Assembly: GCF_910592395.1 (NCBI RefSeq)
Contig: NC_088311.1
Location: 872,501 to 936,500, forward strand
Source of the DNA: Lineus longissimus
Taxonomy: Eukaryota; Nemertea; Pilidiophora; Heteronemertea; Lineidae
Direction of reading: 5' to 3'
DNA: 64,000 nt
Shown: positions 1 through 13,629 of the stretch, in pieces
How positions within the stretch are numbered: position 1 is the stretch's first letter
Layout: each line of letters begins with the position of its first letter
The notes under the pieces: model-generated
Seen by the model: only the letters and a program-made list of their open reading frames with translations
What the model was told of the DNA's origin: nothing
Databases searched by the model: none
Translations under genes and position numbers: made by a program

Positions 1-3000
1 TATCAGGGAACCACGATCTGACATCCATAACCAGCGTATTCCCTATTCATGCTAGTTATAGTCGGGTGCTACACCGCAGTCGGGATAGTGGAGCCAAGAG
101 AATGATTGTTTGAAATTAAAACATCTTTTTAATGTAATATGACACACATGGATCCTTCATGTTTAAGTTTTGTCTTACCAAACTTGACTTTAAGGGAACC
201 AAAAGCAGAACAGAGGTATCCAGAGATTCCACATTAATTACTCAATCTAAAGACTGGTCGTGGTGCAAGTATACAAACCTATGGCTAAGGATACTTTACC
301 ATATCTGTGAAATCTTCAAAACTGGCAGCACAAAGCAGAGAACTATCATGGTGACTCTCCTGGTCCAATGCATGTGAAGCTATGCAAACCAGTTCAAACT
401 GCCAGTTAGTTCTTATGTCATACACAGAAGCCTTTCTAATAATTGTCCATTGTCAGCTGTCAATCACTCCAATTATGAATCAGTCCATGTATTGCCAACA
501 ATAGTGTCATACTCAGCACTTGGACCAATTCAAACAAAGCAATAGTTTCAGATTGGAATACTAAGAAACCTTTAGTTTGGTACCTTGGTTTGGTACTGAC
601 AAAATTGTAAAATTAACATGGAAGAGTGGTTTTAACAATTGAGGCCTTATTGAATCTAGTCAGTTAGATAAGAGATACTATAGGGTCTCAGGGACTTGGG
701 GAGTGGGCTGTCTGACTTGTGATCTATGCATGTACATTATGCACATTAAAGGTGTGAAACTTGAATGAAAAACTCTTGACTTTTTAATTGTAGATTGGAA
801 AACAATCAGAAATAATTGACTTGATGAAAAGATAATCTATAGGATTATGTTTTAGTCATTACATGGTGGCTAAATATTTTAGAGAGTGGTTTTAATCTTT
901 TTTTCCTCGCCACACCAATCCATGTCTGCTCCTGCATTTACTGTTGAAAAACATGTACAATGTCATCTCTTTACCCCTCCTGGAAAAAGTGAATGATGGT
1001 GGACCTGTTACAGCTGGCTGATCACTCACTGTTTCCTGTGTGTAACATAAACAACACCAATAACAGCTGACACAGCTGATGTTAGTTGAAAAAGTACCTT
1101 GTAAGACACACAAAAAATCCTAATTTACTTCTCTCCCAAGCCATGAACAAATTACAGGTGATAGTTTGTATGCAACTGTTCTGATACAGAGCTGCGGCTG
1201 TTTTGCCCCTTCAGTAATGAGCAGTACGTTAGGATGCACTTGATGACCAAGAACATCCGTGTGATAAATCATATAATGTCTGCAGGCGTTCTCAATAATG
1301 TCTCTTGTATGTGCATACCGCCTGTCAGTTCTTGTGGTGTCATCTCAACATATTGTGACTTTGATTGAGTTATATTTGCCAATAACTGGCTCTAATAAAT
1401 TTCCTGCATCTGATATATTTGACTCGTTTTCATGCAGTAAGAAATTTGACTGCTTGGCGAGTATTTGCAGCTGGTGATGATAAGAGCTCAGTAGTGGTCC
1501 ATCAGTCGTCTCTAGCCTATAGTTGATCATTTGTGAGGCAAGATGAATGCATGATAAGAGATGATTGATTGAACTTAAAAAAATTGATACCCAAAACTCA
1601 AAACTGATCACCAAGGAACAAGTAAATCAATATGCGTCCATCCGGGGTACACATGCCTTGCAATGTACACCATTCTCTTCCTGCTGATGAAGAAAAAAAC
1701 ACTGTCAGTACAACTGCTTCTGTCATTGTACACATTATATCATCTCAAGTATTTCTGAAATGAAAACTTCATTAAACCAGAGTCTATATTTGCAATGAAA
1801 TGAAAACCTGAAGACTATGTCATTAGCCTTCTCCAATATCACCCACACCATGTCAAAATAATGGTGTGCTGCACAAAAGAGTAGCATTTTCCCAATAAAA
1901 GCTCTTTTTGAATGAGAAATGTATACGATACAAGTGTTAGCGTAACCTTTGAGGATGATATAGAATGGTGTTATTGATTAAAGAGGGAGATCAAAGGTAT
2001 GAGAAGCTTGCATGGTGGTGATCTGCCTCGGGTGGAGCATTCCTAAACACAATCGAACCATTGCTGAGAAGCTATCACTCACTGAAAGGTCATGTTTCTG
2101 TGAATGGGAGAATAATGTAGTTCAAGGGAACGTGCTCCTGAGGCACTAACCAGTTGCTAATTTCATTGTGGAGTGGCAAGATCATTTGACCTGAAGTTGA
2201 GCCAGGAAAAAAGTGCATGAAAAAGAAATATCGAAATTTGTCCTCACCAATTGTCACACCCTGTTCTCTTTTTCTAACATTTTGGCGTCTTTTTTACACC
2301 TTTATCGGATCCCGAAATACTGAGTGCACGCCTCCATGTTAATATAATTGGCATCTTTTTCCAATATAGATGGCCATCTTGATCCGTGGGTGGAAGGGTG
2401 TGCGTACAATTCCTCTAACACTGAAATGTGTTTGTGTAGTATTTGGCTTGTCGTTTTTCGAAAGTAGCGCTCCTTTTCAGCATTGTGGGTGAAAACCTCC
2501 TCAACTTTCCTTTGCCTTTCTGCAGTCTTCGATTGGAAGTCATGTGATTTGATTCGAAACTTTCTCTTTGAAAAGGCGAACTTGCTCAATAAACACTTAT
2601 CAAATTAAGCAGCCAAAAAATCATTGATACCATGCAAGACCAAGTGGTGGAATAAGGGAGCCTGTTTGATGCGTGGGCTTTCAAGGTCTTGTGTCTGTTG
2701 CTTTGTAGTACATGGAGTGGGAGGTTGTTATATGATGCACGATCTGGACGTAAAAAAGGGATAATGTGGAGTAGAAGGTCGTTGAGTGTTTGAAGTGTAA
2801 TGGTTGGAGACTGGATCCACTTTACCACTGCCTGAAACACTCTTGTTTCTGGTGAATCATGACGAAGCCTTCGGATCTGATCTCACAACAACCAAACTGA
2901 TGTTTTATCATTCATGTTGATGCTTTATCTTCACTCAGAGTAACCACCTTCTGAGTATTGTTTCCCTGCAAACTTTGAACAGAACCAACCAAGTGTATCT

Positions 3001-5198
3001 GAATTGGTTAGTTTGCCGTCCGATCATTGGGTGTGGGGTAAGTGTTATAAATCGAGAGCATTACTCGGCTGATCATATCACACCATCGTGATTGAGGATA
3101 TGTTTCCAATGAATATGTGATTAGGCTCAGGTCCCAGGTGTATGCTAAATCACCCCAGGAGATGCAGTGTTCACTTTAGATTGGAGATTTCAGTTTGATT
3201 GAAATGATAATTCTACAATTATATCCTGATCGAAGAAGAAGATGTGCTGTGGCGCTGAGAGATGAGATCGACCGCCGTCGCTTCAAGCATTGTTTGGGTT
3301 TCATGCTTGAAATGTATATTGTAAATCAATGAGCACCAAAATAGCTCATCAAAGTACATCAACAGTAAAAAGAGGATACTGTTTCAACATTTCTGACTCC
3401 ATGACAAGACCGGTTCCACGCTGTAAAGCGATCTCTTACTCTTGGCATCTTCTTCCCAGTTTGGTACATCAGTCCTACCAGTGGGTGAATGTTAGACCTC
3501 GAAGTCTATTTATCATTCCATTACAGGCAACAAAGGGATGATAAAGTGATGAAATACACCGTTCTTATCAGGGTGTGATGGTGAAGATGCATTAGGTGGT
3601 TGTCACCTCAGTCGGTGCAGGAGGGATGCTATCTCATTACTTGGAATGAGTTATAAAGAGGCAGTATATTTCATCAGTGTCAAGGTGATGAAAGGAACGT
3701 TCCATTTAACAGTGGTTGAGGTCAGTCAAGGTCAATCTGACCTACATGTACTGACCTTGGACAATCTGACCTACTTTAAAAGATAATTGTGACTCAGTAC
3801 TTAAGAGAGAGGAGGGTTGCAAAAGGGTGGATTTTATCTCAGACGTTTTATTTGTCACACTACTATAAAGATGTTTTACCATTGCTTATGATCTTATAAT
3901 CGAGAGAGAAGACGTTTGAACATAATGTCATCATTTGACATTAGGCTTCATTGATTAGTTTGTTAAATTCTGATACGGTCAGTTTTAAATGGCATGACAT
4001 TTGTCCACTTTTCCCCCGTGCTTCTTTTGACATTTATGGCTAATAAACACAGACGTATTGGATTTTAAATGATGACCAAGTAGCCTGGCCTTTAAACATT
4101 TATAGGTTATAGAAATGGATGAATCACCCTCTCCCTTGTCTTCTGTCTTGTGTCAGTTCTCGTGGAGCCTGCACACCCCCGAGCTGGGCTTCAACTGCTG
4201 GCCTTCTCACGTAAGAGTACCACAGTGGTGCCCTCTTCTGTCTTGTTTCAATGCTGAGGGATTCATGGGTCCGGAGTTCTTGGCGTATAACTTTGGTTGC
4301 ATGTCTGCGTCACCTGATGAGATTGTGATCATCTGGTGTATCCTGGCTGACCAGTTGTGACATCAAAGAGAACTACCAGCTCCTGCTGGCAGCCACTGCC
4401 ACAGAGCCCTTAGCAGTAAATGATGGACTTGGGTTGGTGATACTCCTCTACATGTAGTAAGTTGAAATACCACCTCGGCTCAAGCAAGTGAGAAACTTGA
4501 TGTCACGTCCAACCACTTCAAAGGCAAACAGGTCATGCTTGGGGCCAAAGACAAGAGATTTCCGTGTGTCCCCTGTGACTTACTGGCTAAGTATGGATTA
4601 GGACTCTAATGGAAATCGATCAATATCTCGTAACCCGGGAGCGATAGGCTGAAAATGTTATTGGTAATGGCGCTAATCACCACTCAATCATACATTTATT
4701 TGATCAGCATGTTTGCAGGGTTAAAGAGATAATTGTATTGTGAATGTGTCTGCTGCGAGCTACAGCCTGGTGTCCCATGGACAGTCTCATGCATTCCTGA
4801 GCCGGCCACGGGGCTATGAAACAGCTGTCTAACCCAGTCTTGCTGAACCCAAACATTCTTTTTCCAAAAACTAATGCAATTCAATCTCTCTCCAGTTTTT
4901 ACTCATACTGATCAACTTAGCTGCTTAAATCCACTTTCTTAGCACAACCATGTTGAAATATTATCTGACGACATCATTGATTCCTCCCTCAGGCTATTTA
5001 GGCCAATGAGGGAGGGGTACTATAGCGACCACAACAATGAATACTATAAGAGCACTGCAAGCACATGATCTGTTTTGAGTCACTTTATGTTTGATTATTT
5101 CATGTGGCTTTGTTGTTAACAGTCAGACCGAGGCATTTTTATATACCATACTGTTTGAATTATCATTTTCTATATATCATAGGCCTATTTCATTCTAG
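1..5198. other. non-coding stretch, no gene recognised
   Basis: Short open frames on both strands lack codon continuity, splice context or any family I recognise. Two adjoining minus-strand frames near 2302-2840 are open for 84-95 codons but match nothing I know. A small hairpin (CAAGGTCA with TGACCTTG) and a repeated AATCTGACCTAC lie near 3725-3776. It may be intergenic, or upstream intron of the plus-strand gene. Confidence 0.5.
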
Positions 5199-5283
5199 TT
5201 TTTAGCTCACCTCTTAGCAGAGGTGAGCTTATCCCATACCGTGGCGTCCGTCGTCCGTCGTCGTCGTCGTCGTCGTCGTCGTA

Positions 5284-5328
<45 letters not shown>

Positions 5329-6375
5329 CGTCGTCCGTTAGCAGGGCACGTTTCGTAACTGTTAGAGCTATTGAGTTGAAACTTGGTACACATGTACCCT
5401 TATGTAATGACACCTTGGAGACCAAGTTTCGGTCCGATTCGTTTCATGGTTTGGCCACCAGGGGGCCAAACGTTAAAAGTGAAAATAAGCAATATCCCCC
5501 TTAATAGTAGTCGGGAAATTTTGAAAAAAATATGGTAGGTACTTCTAGCAAAGGTGCATCATATATCCTCCGGGTTTTTGATTTGACCTCCTTTTCAAGG
5601 TCACAGAGGTCAAATGGTGTAAATTGGCCGTTAGGATGTAACGATGGCACGTTTCTAAACTGCAATGACTATTGATACCAAATTTGGTACACATTTACCC
5701 CTTAGTCAGGTGATCTCAGGGACCGAAGTTTGGTCCAATATGATTCACCACTTGACCACCAGGGGGCAAAATCCAAAAACCTTAAAAATGTGATTATTCC
5801 TTAACTTCTTGCCCGATTGCCACCAATTTGATATCATGGGTACATCTAACCACCATACAGTATATGTCACACAGGTTTTTAATTTGACCTTCTTGTCAAG
5901 GTCACAGAGGTCAAATGGCGTAAATTCACCGTCAGGCCGTAACTATGGCACGTTTCTTAACTGCAATGACTATTGATCACAAATTAAGTACACATGTACC
6001 CCTTGGTCAGGTGATCTTAGGTACCGAAGTTTGGTGCAATCTGATTTGCCGTTTGGCCTCCAGGGAGGGGGCCAAATCCTAAATTCTTCAAAATGCCATT
6101 ATTCCTAGTAATGACTTGCCCGATTGGCACCAATTTTATATCATAGGTACATCTAATTCTAACAACCATTCAATGTGTCACCCGGGTCTTCTTTGATTTG
6201 ACCTACTTTTCAAGGTCACAGAGGTCGAATGTACTGTAAATTGGCCATTTTGGGGAAATTGTAATTGCTTGGACCTACATCAAACCTAACACTACATGAC
6301 ACAATACCATGCTCTTTATCCATCTTTCCTCCACATGAGGTGAGCACAATGGCCCTGGCCATTTCATTAAAACCA
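5199..6375 (+). repeat. hairpin-ended dispersed repeat with three ~300-bp internal units
   Basis: The block opens with a perfect 11-bp hairpin, AGCTCACCTCT (5204-5214) and AGAGGTGAGCT (5219-5229), followed by a CGT microsatellite. Three diverged copies of a ~300-bp unit follow: the GCACGTTTC landmark lies at 5346, 5646 and 5948, and AAGGTCACAGAGGTC at about 5597, 5898 and 6212. It closes with GAGGTGAGC and a second perfect hairpin, AATGGCC (6348-6354) and GGCCATT (6357-6363). I recall similar GAGGTGAGC repeats in several marine invertebrate genomes, but cannot name the family. No protein-coding capacity is visible. The outer limits are estimates. Confidence 0.65.
5245..5338. repeat. (CGT)n trinucleotide microsatellite
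   Basis: Nearly uninterrupted CGT/GTC repeats, with a few CCGTC and AGTCGTC interruptions, lie just inside the 5' hairpin of the surrounding repeat. Both strands therefore give arginine-rich open frames, which are artefacts of the microsatellite. Confidence 0.9.
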
Positions 6376-9300
6376 GTGTGCCTCACCAAGTTCTAACGTA
6401 CTTTGTTTACACTCGGGTTGTGTACAGCGAATACTTTTAGTGCAGCTCTCTTGGACGTCCATTAGCGAATTCTGCATCAGCTTGTTGAAAATTAAACCAA
6501 CCGATCATATGACAATGAAAACAATGCTAGCTGTTGAGCTCATATTGACGTGGCATTGTTTTAATGACAAATGACTTGGTCAAATTGTAAACGACTGGCA
6601 AAATTCTGCATGCCAATATGAAAACCGTGGCCATGGCATTGCAATCCAATGATGGTCCAGTTACTAAAAGTGACCCCTTCATATATTGGCAGCAGTCTGT
6701 TATTACCAGGATCAGAACCGAAACCAGATGATGGGTATCGAGTTGGATACATTTGACATGTTACTCACTTTGCAAGAAGCTAGACTAGAGTTATAGATGT
6801 TTAATTGGGTGAATCCAAATCAAATGTACTCTAGGTGATTTTCCCATTGTTATAAGAAAACTATGCATTGTGTAGGCCATCTTTTCAGTGAGCGTTCCAG
6901 ATGATTGGCCTAAAAGCAGACACGGCATATGCCTTTGAGAGCAATCTTATTATTTCATATTTCATATTTCATCTGAATACAATATACACAATCTAGGACC
7001 AAATATAAGCATTTACATGGAAGTTTTCCTTTCATGAAAATCACTGCCTGTCCCTTTACGAACACTAATGTCTGCTCTGATGACAAAGAAAGCATTTCTC
7101 GGTGAAGGCATTTGTAAAGTATCAAAAAGATTGTCTGTATGATATAATGACATTGATTTATTCTCGCCCCTTGTATACAAAGTATGGGTCACCCACAAAT
7201 CAGATGAAAACTTGCCCCAACTGAACCCAATCTTAACGGTGTGGACTCACAAAATTCGACAAATCAGATATGAAATGTGGAATGTGTTTTATGTGCGAAT
7301 GTAAAAAAGTTGTCGATACCAATAAAACAAACCAAACAGAACCAAAATGAGTTCATTACTTCACAAAGCTTTCCAAATTTTATTTGCGTAAGAACGAGAA
7401 AAATTTCCTTTGATAGAATGAAAAAAGCGTCCTGCAGCATTGAAATAATCTAGCAATTTTTCAATCGACCGCATCTCATAACTTCCGCTGTTCTTGTGGA
7501 TAAAAGATAATTTTTTCATTTAGTTTTCCAATAAAAACAAATCAGGTCCCGCCAGGATTTTTCCACCAAGACGCGTATACTCAGTGACCCAGTCCTATGA
7601 AATATGTAATGTTCAATGAGGCACAAATTTGCTTATTCTACTGTGAAATTCACTACGTTCAAATTCGCCAGGATAATGCTAGGGCTAAGTCAGTTTCTGG
7701 TAGGCATGACGCCATGATTGCAATGAGCTGGTGAAACGTCCTGATCTGCTTGGGGTGAAATGAGGCTTTTTGTACCCTGATTTTGGCTCTATGCATGGAA
7801 GAACTCTGATTTCACTTTCAAGATTTAACATCTCAAGAAACTTGTAGCATTCTAATCCTTGTTGTTTGTCAGTTATGCCTGCTGTCACATTGAAGCATGA
7901 ACATGGGGTAACATCTGGTAACGTATGTGTCATCTCTCAAGTTATCATGTCATAGCTTAAGAGCCTGGCTTGATTCTTTGATATGAGAAGTGAGAGATTC
8001 TAGAATGATTCCCTGCTCAATTTGATTGAATGCCATCAAGAGAAGCATTTTCTTCTTGGCCTACCACACACACCCCACTTATCCCTTCATTCATTTGGCT
8101 ACTTGGGTGCCATGTGGCACCAACCTCATGGTTATTGGCACTTGTAGATTGATATGAGGATTATTGAGTTTCTTCGACTTAATTACTGGCATTTCGTGCT
8201 GTTCCTACACCTCTGGCAGGTTTTAGATGCTGAGCCTTTTCTCAGCAAAGTGAAATGTGTTGTCGCAAGGTTTTGTTATGTTCAGATCTCAATAAGCATT
8301 TATTGATCTTCAGCAACTTACAGAGCAGTCAAACCGAACACTTCCGCCTCAGGCTGTTCGGAAATCACTTCACAAAGTGTAACAGACACTTGACTTATTG
8401 CTGCCATTTGGAGATCAAAATTGATTTCACTGAGGATTATCAAATGATCTCGACCTTTCCTTGATGTATCCAATTGAGAAATGTACAAACAACTTTGAGT
8501 AGTCAGCAAACATTTTGTTTAGCCTGAGGTATAAAGTCATCTGCAGTCTCATTTCAATGATTTAGGAGTAATTGCTTGGATGAATCACCTGCATGATCTG
8601 CTGCCTCTTTGAAAATCATACGTTTGATGCGATCTCTCCTACAGTGTACGGAATGCAAACCGACTCTGTCTGTCTGTCGATCTGTCAACTCTGAAATGAA
8701 ACTTGTACCAATGTTTGATTTCCTCCCCTCATGGGTACCAGCCTAATACCAGCTCAGCATTGAGTTCCTCCTTGCTGTAGCCTCACCAACTCTCGTCATT
8801 TCCTCTCTCGATGGTGCAAATGATTGATCCTTGAGGACATGAAGATTCTGTTCCATCAATGACCGTCGTAGCGTTTCCTGATCGATGTCCAACAAGGGAC
8901 TCATTTGTTGTACTACATCTCCGCCCAAGTGCTTCACAACCTCATCCATAATACATATCACTACTGACTCATTTGTGGCTATCACTGCACAATACTATCT
9001 CAACTTGCTCCTTTGCCTTATAGCGAATGATGGACTAACGCAAATGGGAAATCTGTGCTCATACAGAGTTCCGGTACTTTGCAGACAGATTGAGTTGTCT
9101 CACTGGGATACTCTCTGACTTGTGTCATAAGCTAGCTTTTGCTGTCAGTGATCCCAGGCTGACTGGCCAATTCAATGAATTTAGTGTCAATAATATAGAT
9201 CAAATGGGTGCGTTTCTTGCCTTTGGTCCAGCAATCTTGATGGCATACCCAAGAAGATTTGACACGTCCAAAGAGTGACCCAGCTGCTTGAAATGTTGCT

Positions 9301-12300
9301 GATAGGGCCACCATCCATCCAAGTATTTCCTGCCACCTGATTGTCCAAAGAAGCTCACCTTATTGATGACCATTTGTGTTTCCTTCATGAGCTGATGGAT
9401 GTGGCTCAGGAGACAAGTTTGCCACGATCACCACTTGTGATGCTGTGATGGCAGCAGAGACTCGGACCTGTATTATAAACGACTTGGGTGATTGTTTCAA
9501 GTGGCATTTTGATGGCCACTTCGCAAGGTACTGTAACAGCTGGAAGTCCTGATCAGTGCCTTATTGTTCACTTGTAAGAGATTCTACATCAACGAAGGGC
9601 GTCATGTAGGACATGGGTCCCAAAAGCTACTGTTTTCATAATCAATTTGGAAGATTTACCATATGTCGGTTACCTCACAAGGTACTGTAACAGCTGTGAG
9701 GTCTGATCCTTGCCCCGATGACCTAAAGTAATGTATGTACCGTGGACAGACTGTTTTAAGTGCCATTACTTGGGGCACTGTGCCAGCTAGTGCCTTTGAA
9801 GTCCTGATTATTGCCAATAAAACAACTGCTGGTTAATTATGCTTCAGTGACCAAAACCATAAACAATTTGGCAGGCTCATTTAAGTGTCTGCGAGGTACT
9901 GTCACAGCTAAATGTCCGATGACGAGTTCATCATACACAGAGTTCCTTTTACTGTGGGCCTAACTGATAAGGACACCAGGACCCTCCATTTGTCTTCTGG
10001 GCTGAATCTTAGGGCAGACTTGCGGAGTATGGCATGTGTCAATGCCATTTCGTTGGTCACTGCTCAAGGTACCTACACAGCTGGTAGTCCTGATGACACA
10101 TTCAACTCACATACACACAAATTTCTGTCAAGGACCCAACTGATACCTCAGGTGTCCAAATATCCAAAGGAGTATTTCCTGGGTTTATTGATGACCCTCA
10201 GATTGATTCCTACTTGGAGATTTGTTTGCCTTCATATGTTCTCACAAGGACAATGCCAGTGAGATTGCTGGGGTCAGCGCCATCTGGTCTGTCACTTCTC
10301 TAGTTAATACATCAATCCTTGGCTCCTCAGGAGGCAGGGACAAGAAGGACAAGGACAGAAGCAGTTGTGTGGAAGAGCGGATGTTGAAATATACTTCATC
10401 ATGGGATGATATCTGAGACAAGTACCTAGATTGAAAGATACTGTAATAACTATGTTTGAGTGAAAACATTGCCAATGCCATTCATATAGTATTCAATAGC
10501 AAACCATGTTCCCTGAAGGGACAGAATAGGTTGTGGTTGTAAATTATTTCCGACACCACATGAAAAAGACACTGAATGGAAGATAACCTTTTGCCTCATT
10601 CGAAAATGGCAATAAGTGCAGTCATAATCATTTTATCGAGCATTTCCTGACATTTAAGATGTGTAGGAGGTTTTCTCCTGTATTGTGTTTGAAACTTCAG
10701 GCTCTTTGGTAAACAAATCAAAGGTGTAATGTGGTCGGCTAGAATTGAGCTCAAAGCAAGATATTCTCTGGTGGGAGTAAGAACAGACGTTTTCCAAGCA
10801 TAGGCTTTCCTAGACCGGGGCCACAGTTAACTGACTGAGACCCTTCCTGGGCTTTATTCCTTTGGGTTGCTGCCAACGCTTAACACTCAAACACCAAACT
10901 TTCGATGTGATCCTAAGTGATACTATCTACTCTCTCTGGCTATGAACTCTGCTCAACAATTTGAAAAGCCTGTTATTAATCTGTGTGATTAACCTGGGGC
11001 GGTGAAGCAACTTTGAAAGTTTTGGAAATGTTCGATGGCGGTTTGTGATAACGAAGACTTCTGAAAGATGAGTAAGCCACCAATCGCGTAACCGCAGACA
11101 AAAACCATACCATTATCGCAACCTTGGAATGTGTGGTCTTGTTTCTTCCCCCTCTCTTAGTTCACAGATCAAATAACAGGGAAAATAACATAATGTATTG
11201 CTGAAATGTGGTCATTATTTCTTCAAGAAGATGATATTTCTCCAATGCCCAAGTTGAGGTTGTCGTTTCTCCATTAGTTCTCCTAATATCGGCCTCCAAG
11301 GCAACCCTTTCGAAAGGCAGGAGGGTTTTGTTGTTTTGTGGTTGTGGTCTTGATATTTTTTAGACATCATAACTCTTGGTCTGGGCACAGATCCAAGGGC
11401 CACTCCCGACCTGTTCCTCTGCAGGAAAATCTTCAAATGGATCATGTAAGCTCAACATTCGAAAAATCTTTGAATTCGACCATGGATATTTAAAAGATAA
11501 AGGCCCTGTGTCCCCTGTTTCTCCAAGTCTTGGAATGGTCCCTGCGTTTATGGCTTGCTTCAGACTATCACTAGTATGGGGGCAAGGTTGTATACGAGTA
11601 AGAGTACTTTATCAAGACTTGTGTCTGCGACCAAAGAGAGAATAAACAAGCCGATACAATCCAATTTGAAACTGCAGCGACGCTACCTCTGCCTTGAGGC
11701 AATATTGGGTGATCTGATGAGTTGGTAGGAGTGTTACTGGAGGCAGTCGAGTATACTTGAGGGGGAAACCTGGTAACTAATTGATTGGTACACCCAATAC
11801 TTACAATTACCCACCTTTGAACGATATTTGTCATGCTGGACCCTTGAAGATAAACCCTCTAGGAAACAGCATGTGGGTCACTGGCCTTGGTGCCAATAAG
11901 TGTCTAGACCTATTGGAGTAGTCTGGCTGTCAGAGTAATGACCAAGTCAAAAGGGCTGGCTGTCAGAGTGATGCTCTTGTGATGGAGATGTTGACTTCCT
12001 GGTAACATACTAGGTTTCCTTTTGATTCCAAAGTGATAACAGCATCAAAGCATGTGAGGGCCTTTCCCCCAGTTTGTATTTGGAAAGTGGCTACCAGTCG
12101 ATTCGGCTCGGCACTCCTGAACTGATTCAATATTGAGAGATGACTCTGTCTGTCTGATTGACTGATCCTGAAATGAGGCTGTGGTAAATGCTATTAATAC
12201 GCCAATGCTCGAGGCTTGAGGAGAGTCACTTATTAACAATAGATGATGTTGAGGTAAAGATATCACGAGTTGGGGGAGTAGATTGATATTGACGTTATTG

Positions 12301-12318
12301 TTTCTTGTCTCTTTTCAG
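6376..12318. other. non-coding stretch with decayed repeats
   Basis: No gene is supported. Between 9520 and 10080 a motif like GGTACTGTAACAGCTG recurs in degenerate form (near 9527, 9680, 9770, 9894 and 10067), each followed by wording like GTCCTGAT. On the minus strand around 8743-9390 several overlapping frames of 60-80 codons look like decayed coding sequence, but I recognise no family. The rest is unremarkable AT-rich sequence. Confidence 0.45.
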
Positions 12319-12393
12319 GTGACGAGGGATGGTCACATTGTGTGTTAGCGGATGACAACTTCTCGTCAGATTAGTGCTCTATTCACGGAATGG
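12319..12393 (+). other. POMGNT1: possible non-coding 5' UTR exon of POMGNT1
   Basis: A pyrimidine-rich acceptor (CTCTTTTCAG, ending 12318) and a consensus donor (GTGAGT from 12394) frame a 75-bp segment. The coding start lies in the next exon, whose 5' end (15034-15074) has its own acceptor, so at least one upstream non-coding exon must exist. This segment is a candidate only. It has stops in the relevant frames, as an untranslated leader may. Confidence 0.3.
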
Positions 12394-13018
12394 GTGAGTT
12401 CTATTTGCTTTCGCATTTCAAGTTCAAGCCAAATCAGTGATGCCTATGGTCAACGCGTAAATCATCCATTGACTTTTAAACTTCAAAATAGGTAATGGAT
12501 CCACTGCTGAGCACCTCTCCTCATCCTCTGAGCATAAGCGTTTATAAAATGGCTGGAATAAAACATGAAAAGGTAGGTTTTCCGTAATATCAATTGATAT
12601 CAGTTACGGGCCACAATACATTTCCTGGAATCCTTTGTTGAAAGACTTTAAAAAGTGTCAGTCAAATGCCCTCTGACTCCCCAGTAGGTTTGAATTACCA
12701 ATATGATGACCCTTTTGAGTGAATGGCTTTGTGACTGAAATCCCTGATCCTATTTGAGATCTGTCCGGACACAACTTATCCCTATCACAATCACAATGAG
12801 CTTATCAATAGGTGGGTTGGGTGACAATAGTTCTTTTAAGAATATCTCAGTTTATGCATGGTAGAGTTGTCATTGAGTGGAAAATTGTTGAAGAGTACGT
12901 GTAGTCCTTGTCCTCTCGGAAAAGTCGTTCATATTGCGTGGATTCATAACCATCTTGGGAAGGTAGGTTATTTCAGTAACTTTCTTTGCCTATGAGTTCC
13001 CCCTTAATTCTCTTTATT

Positions 13019-13629
13019 CATATTCATGATTGCCTAATGAGTGAATGATTGGTGAGGATTCTTGGCTGTCATATTCATGATGGCCTAATGAGTGAATGAT
13101 TGGTGAGGATTCTTGGCTGTCATATTCATGATGGCCTAATGAGTGAATGATTGGTGAGGATTCTTGGCTGTCATATTCATGATGGCCTAATGAGTGAATG
13201 ATTGGTGAGGCTTCTTGGTTGTCATATTCATGATGGCCTAATGAGTGAATGATTGGTGAGGATTCTTGGCTGTCATATTCATGATGGCCTAATGAGTGAA
13301 TGATTGGTGAGGATTCTTGGCTGTCATATTCATGATGGCCTAATGAGTGAATGATTGGTGAGGCTTCTTGGCTGTCATATTCATGATGGCCTAATGAGTG
13401 AATGATTGGTGAGGCTTCTTGGCTGTCATATTCATGATGGCCTAATGAGTGAATGATTGGTGAGGATTCTTGGCTGTCATATTCATGATGGCCTAATGAG
13501 TGAATGATTGGTGAGGATTCTTGGCTGTCATATTCATGATGGCCTAATGAGTGAATGATTGGTGAGGCTTCTTGGCTGTCATATTCATGATGGCCTAATG
13601 AGTGAATGATTGGTGAGGATTCTTGGCTG
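13019..13629. repeat. minisatellite, 51-bp unit, about 12 copies
   Basis: Head-to-tail copies of a 51-bp unit contain TTCATGATGGCCTAATGAG and GGTGAGGATTCTTGGCTG. Copies are almost identical; the main variant is GGATTC versus GGCTTC. There are no spacers, so it is not a CRISPR-like array. Confidence 0.95.

Noticed and set aside
5207-5504. Arginine-rich proteins on both strands
   Set aside because: Direct translation of the CGT microsatellite in a dispersed repeat.
6340-6375. Helitron 3' end (terminal hairpin)
   Set aside because: The hairpin is there, but the CTRR end and a 5' TC at an A/T target site are not evident.
9912-10262. A 116-codon plus-strand open frame
   Set aside because: It overlaps the degenerate repeated motif, has no recognised domain, and similar-length frames occur by chance elsewhere in the window.
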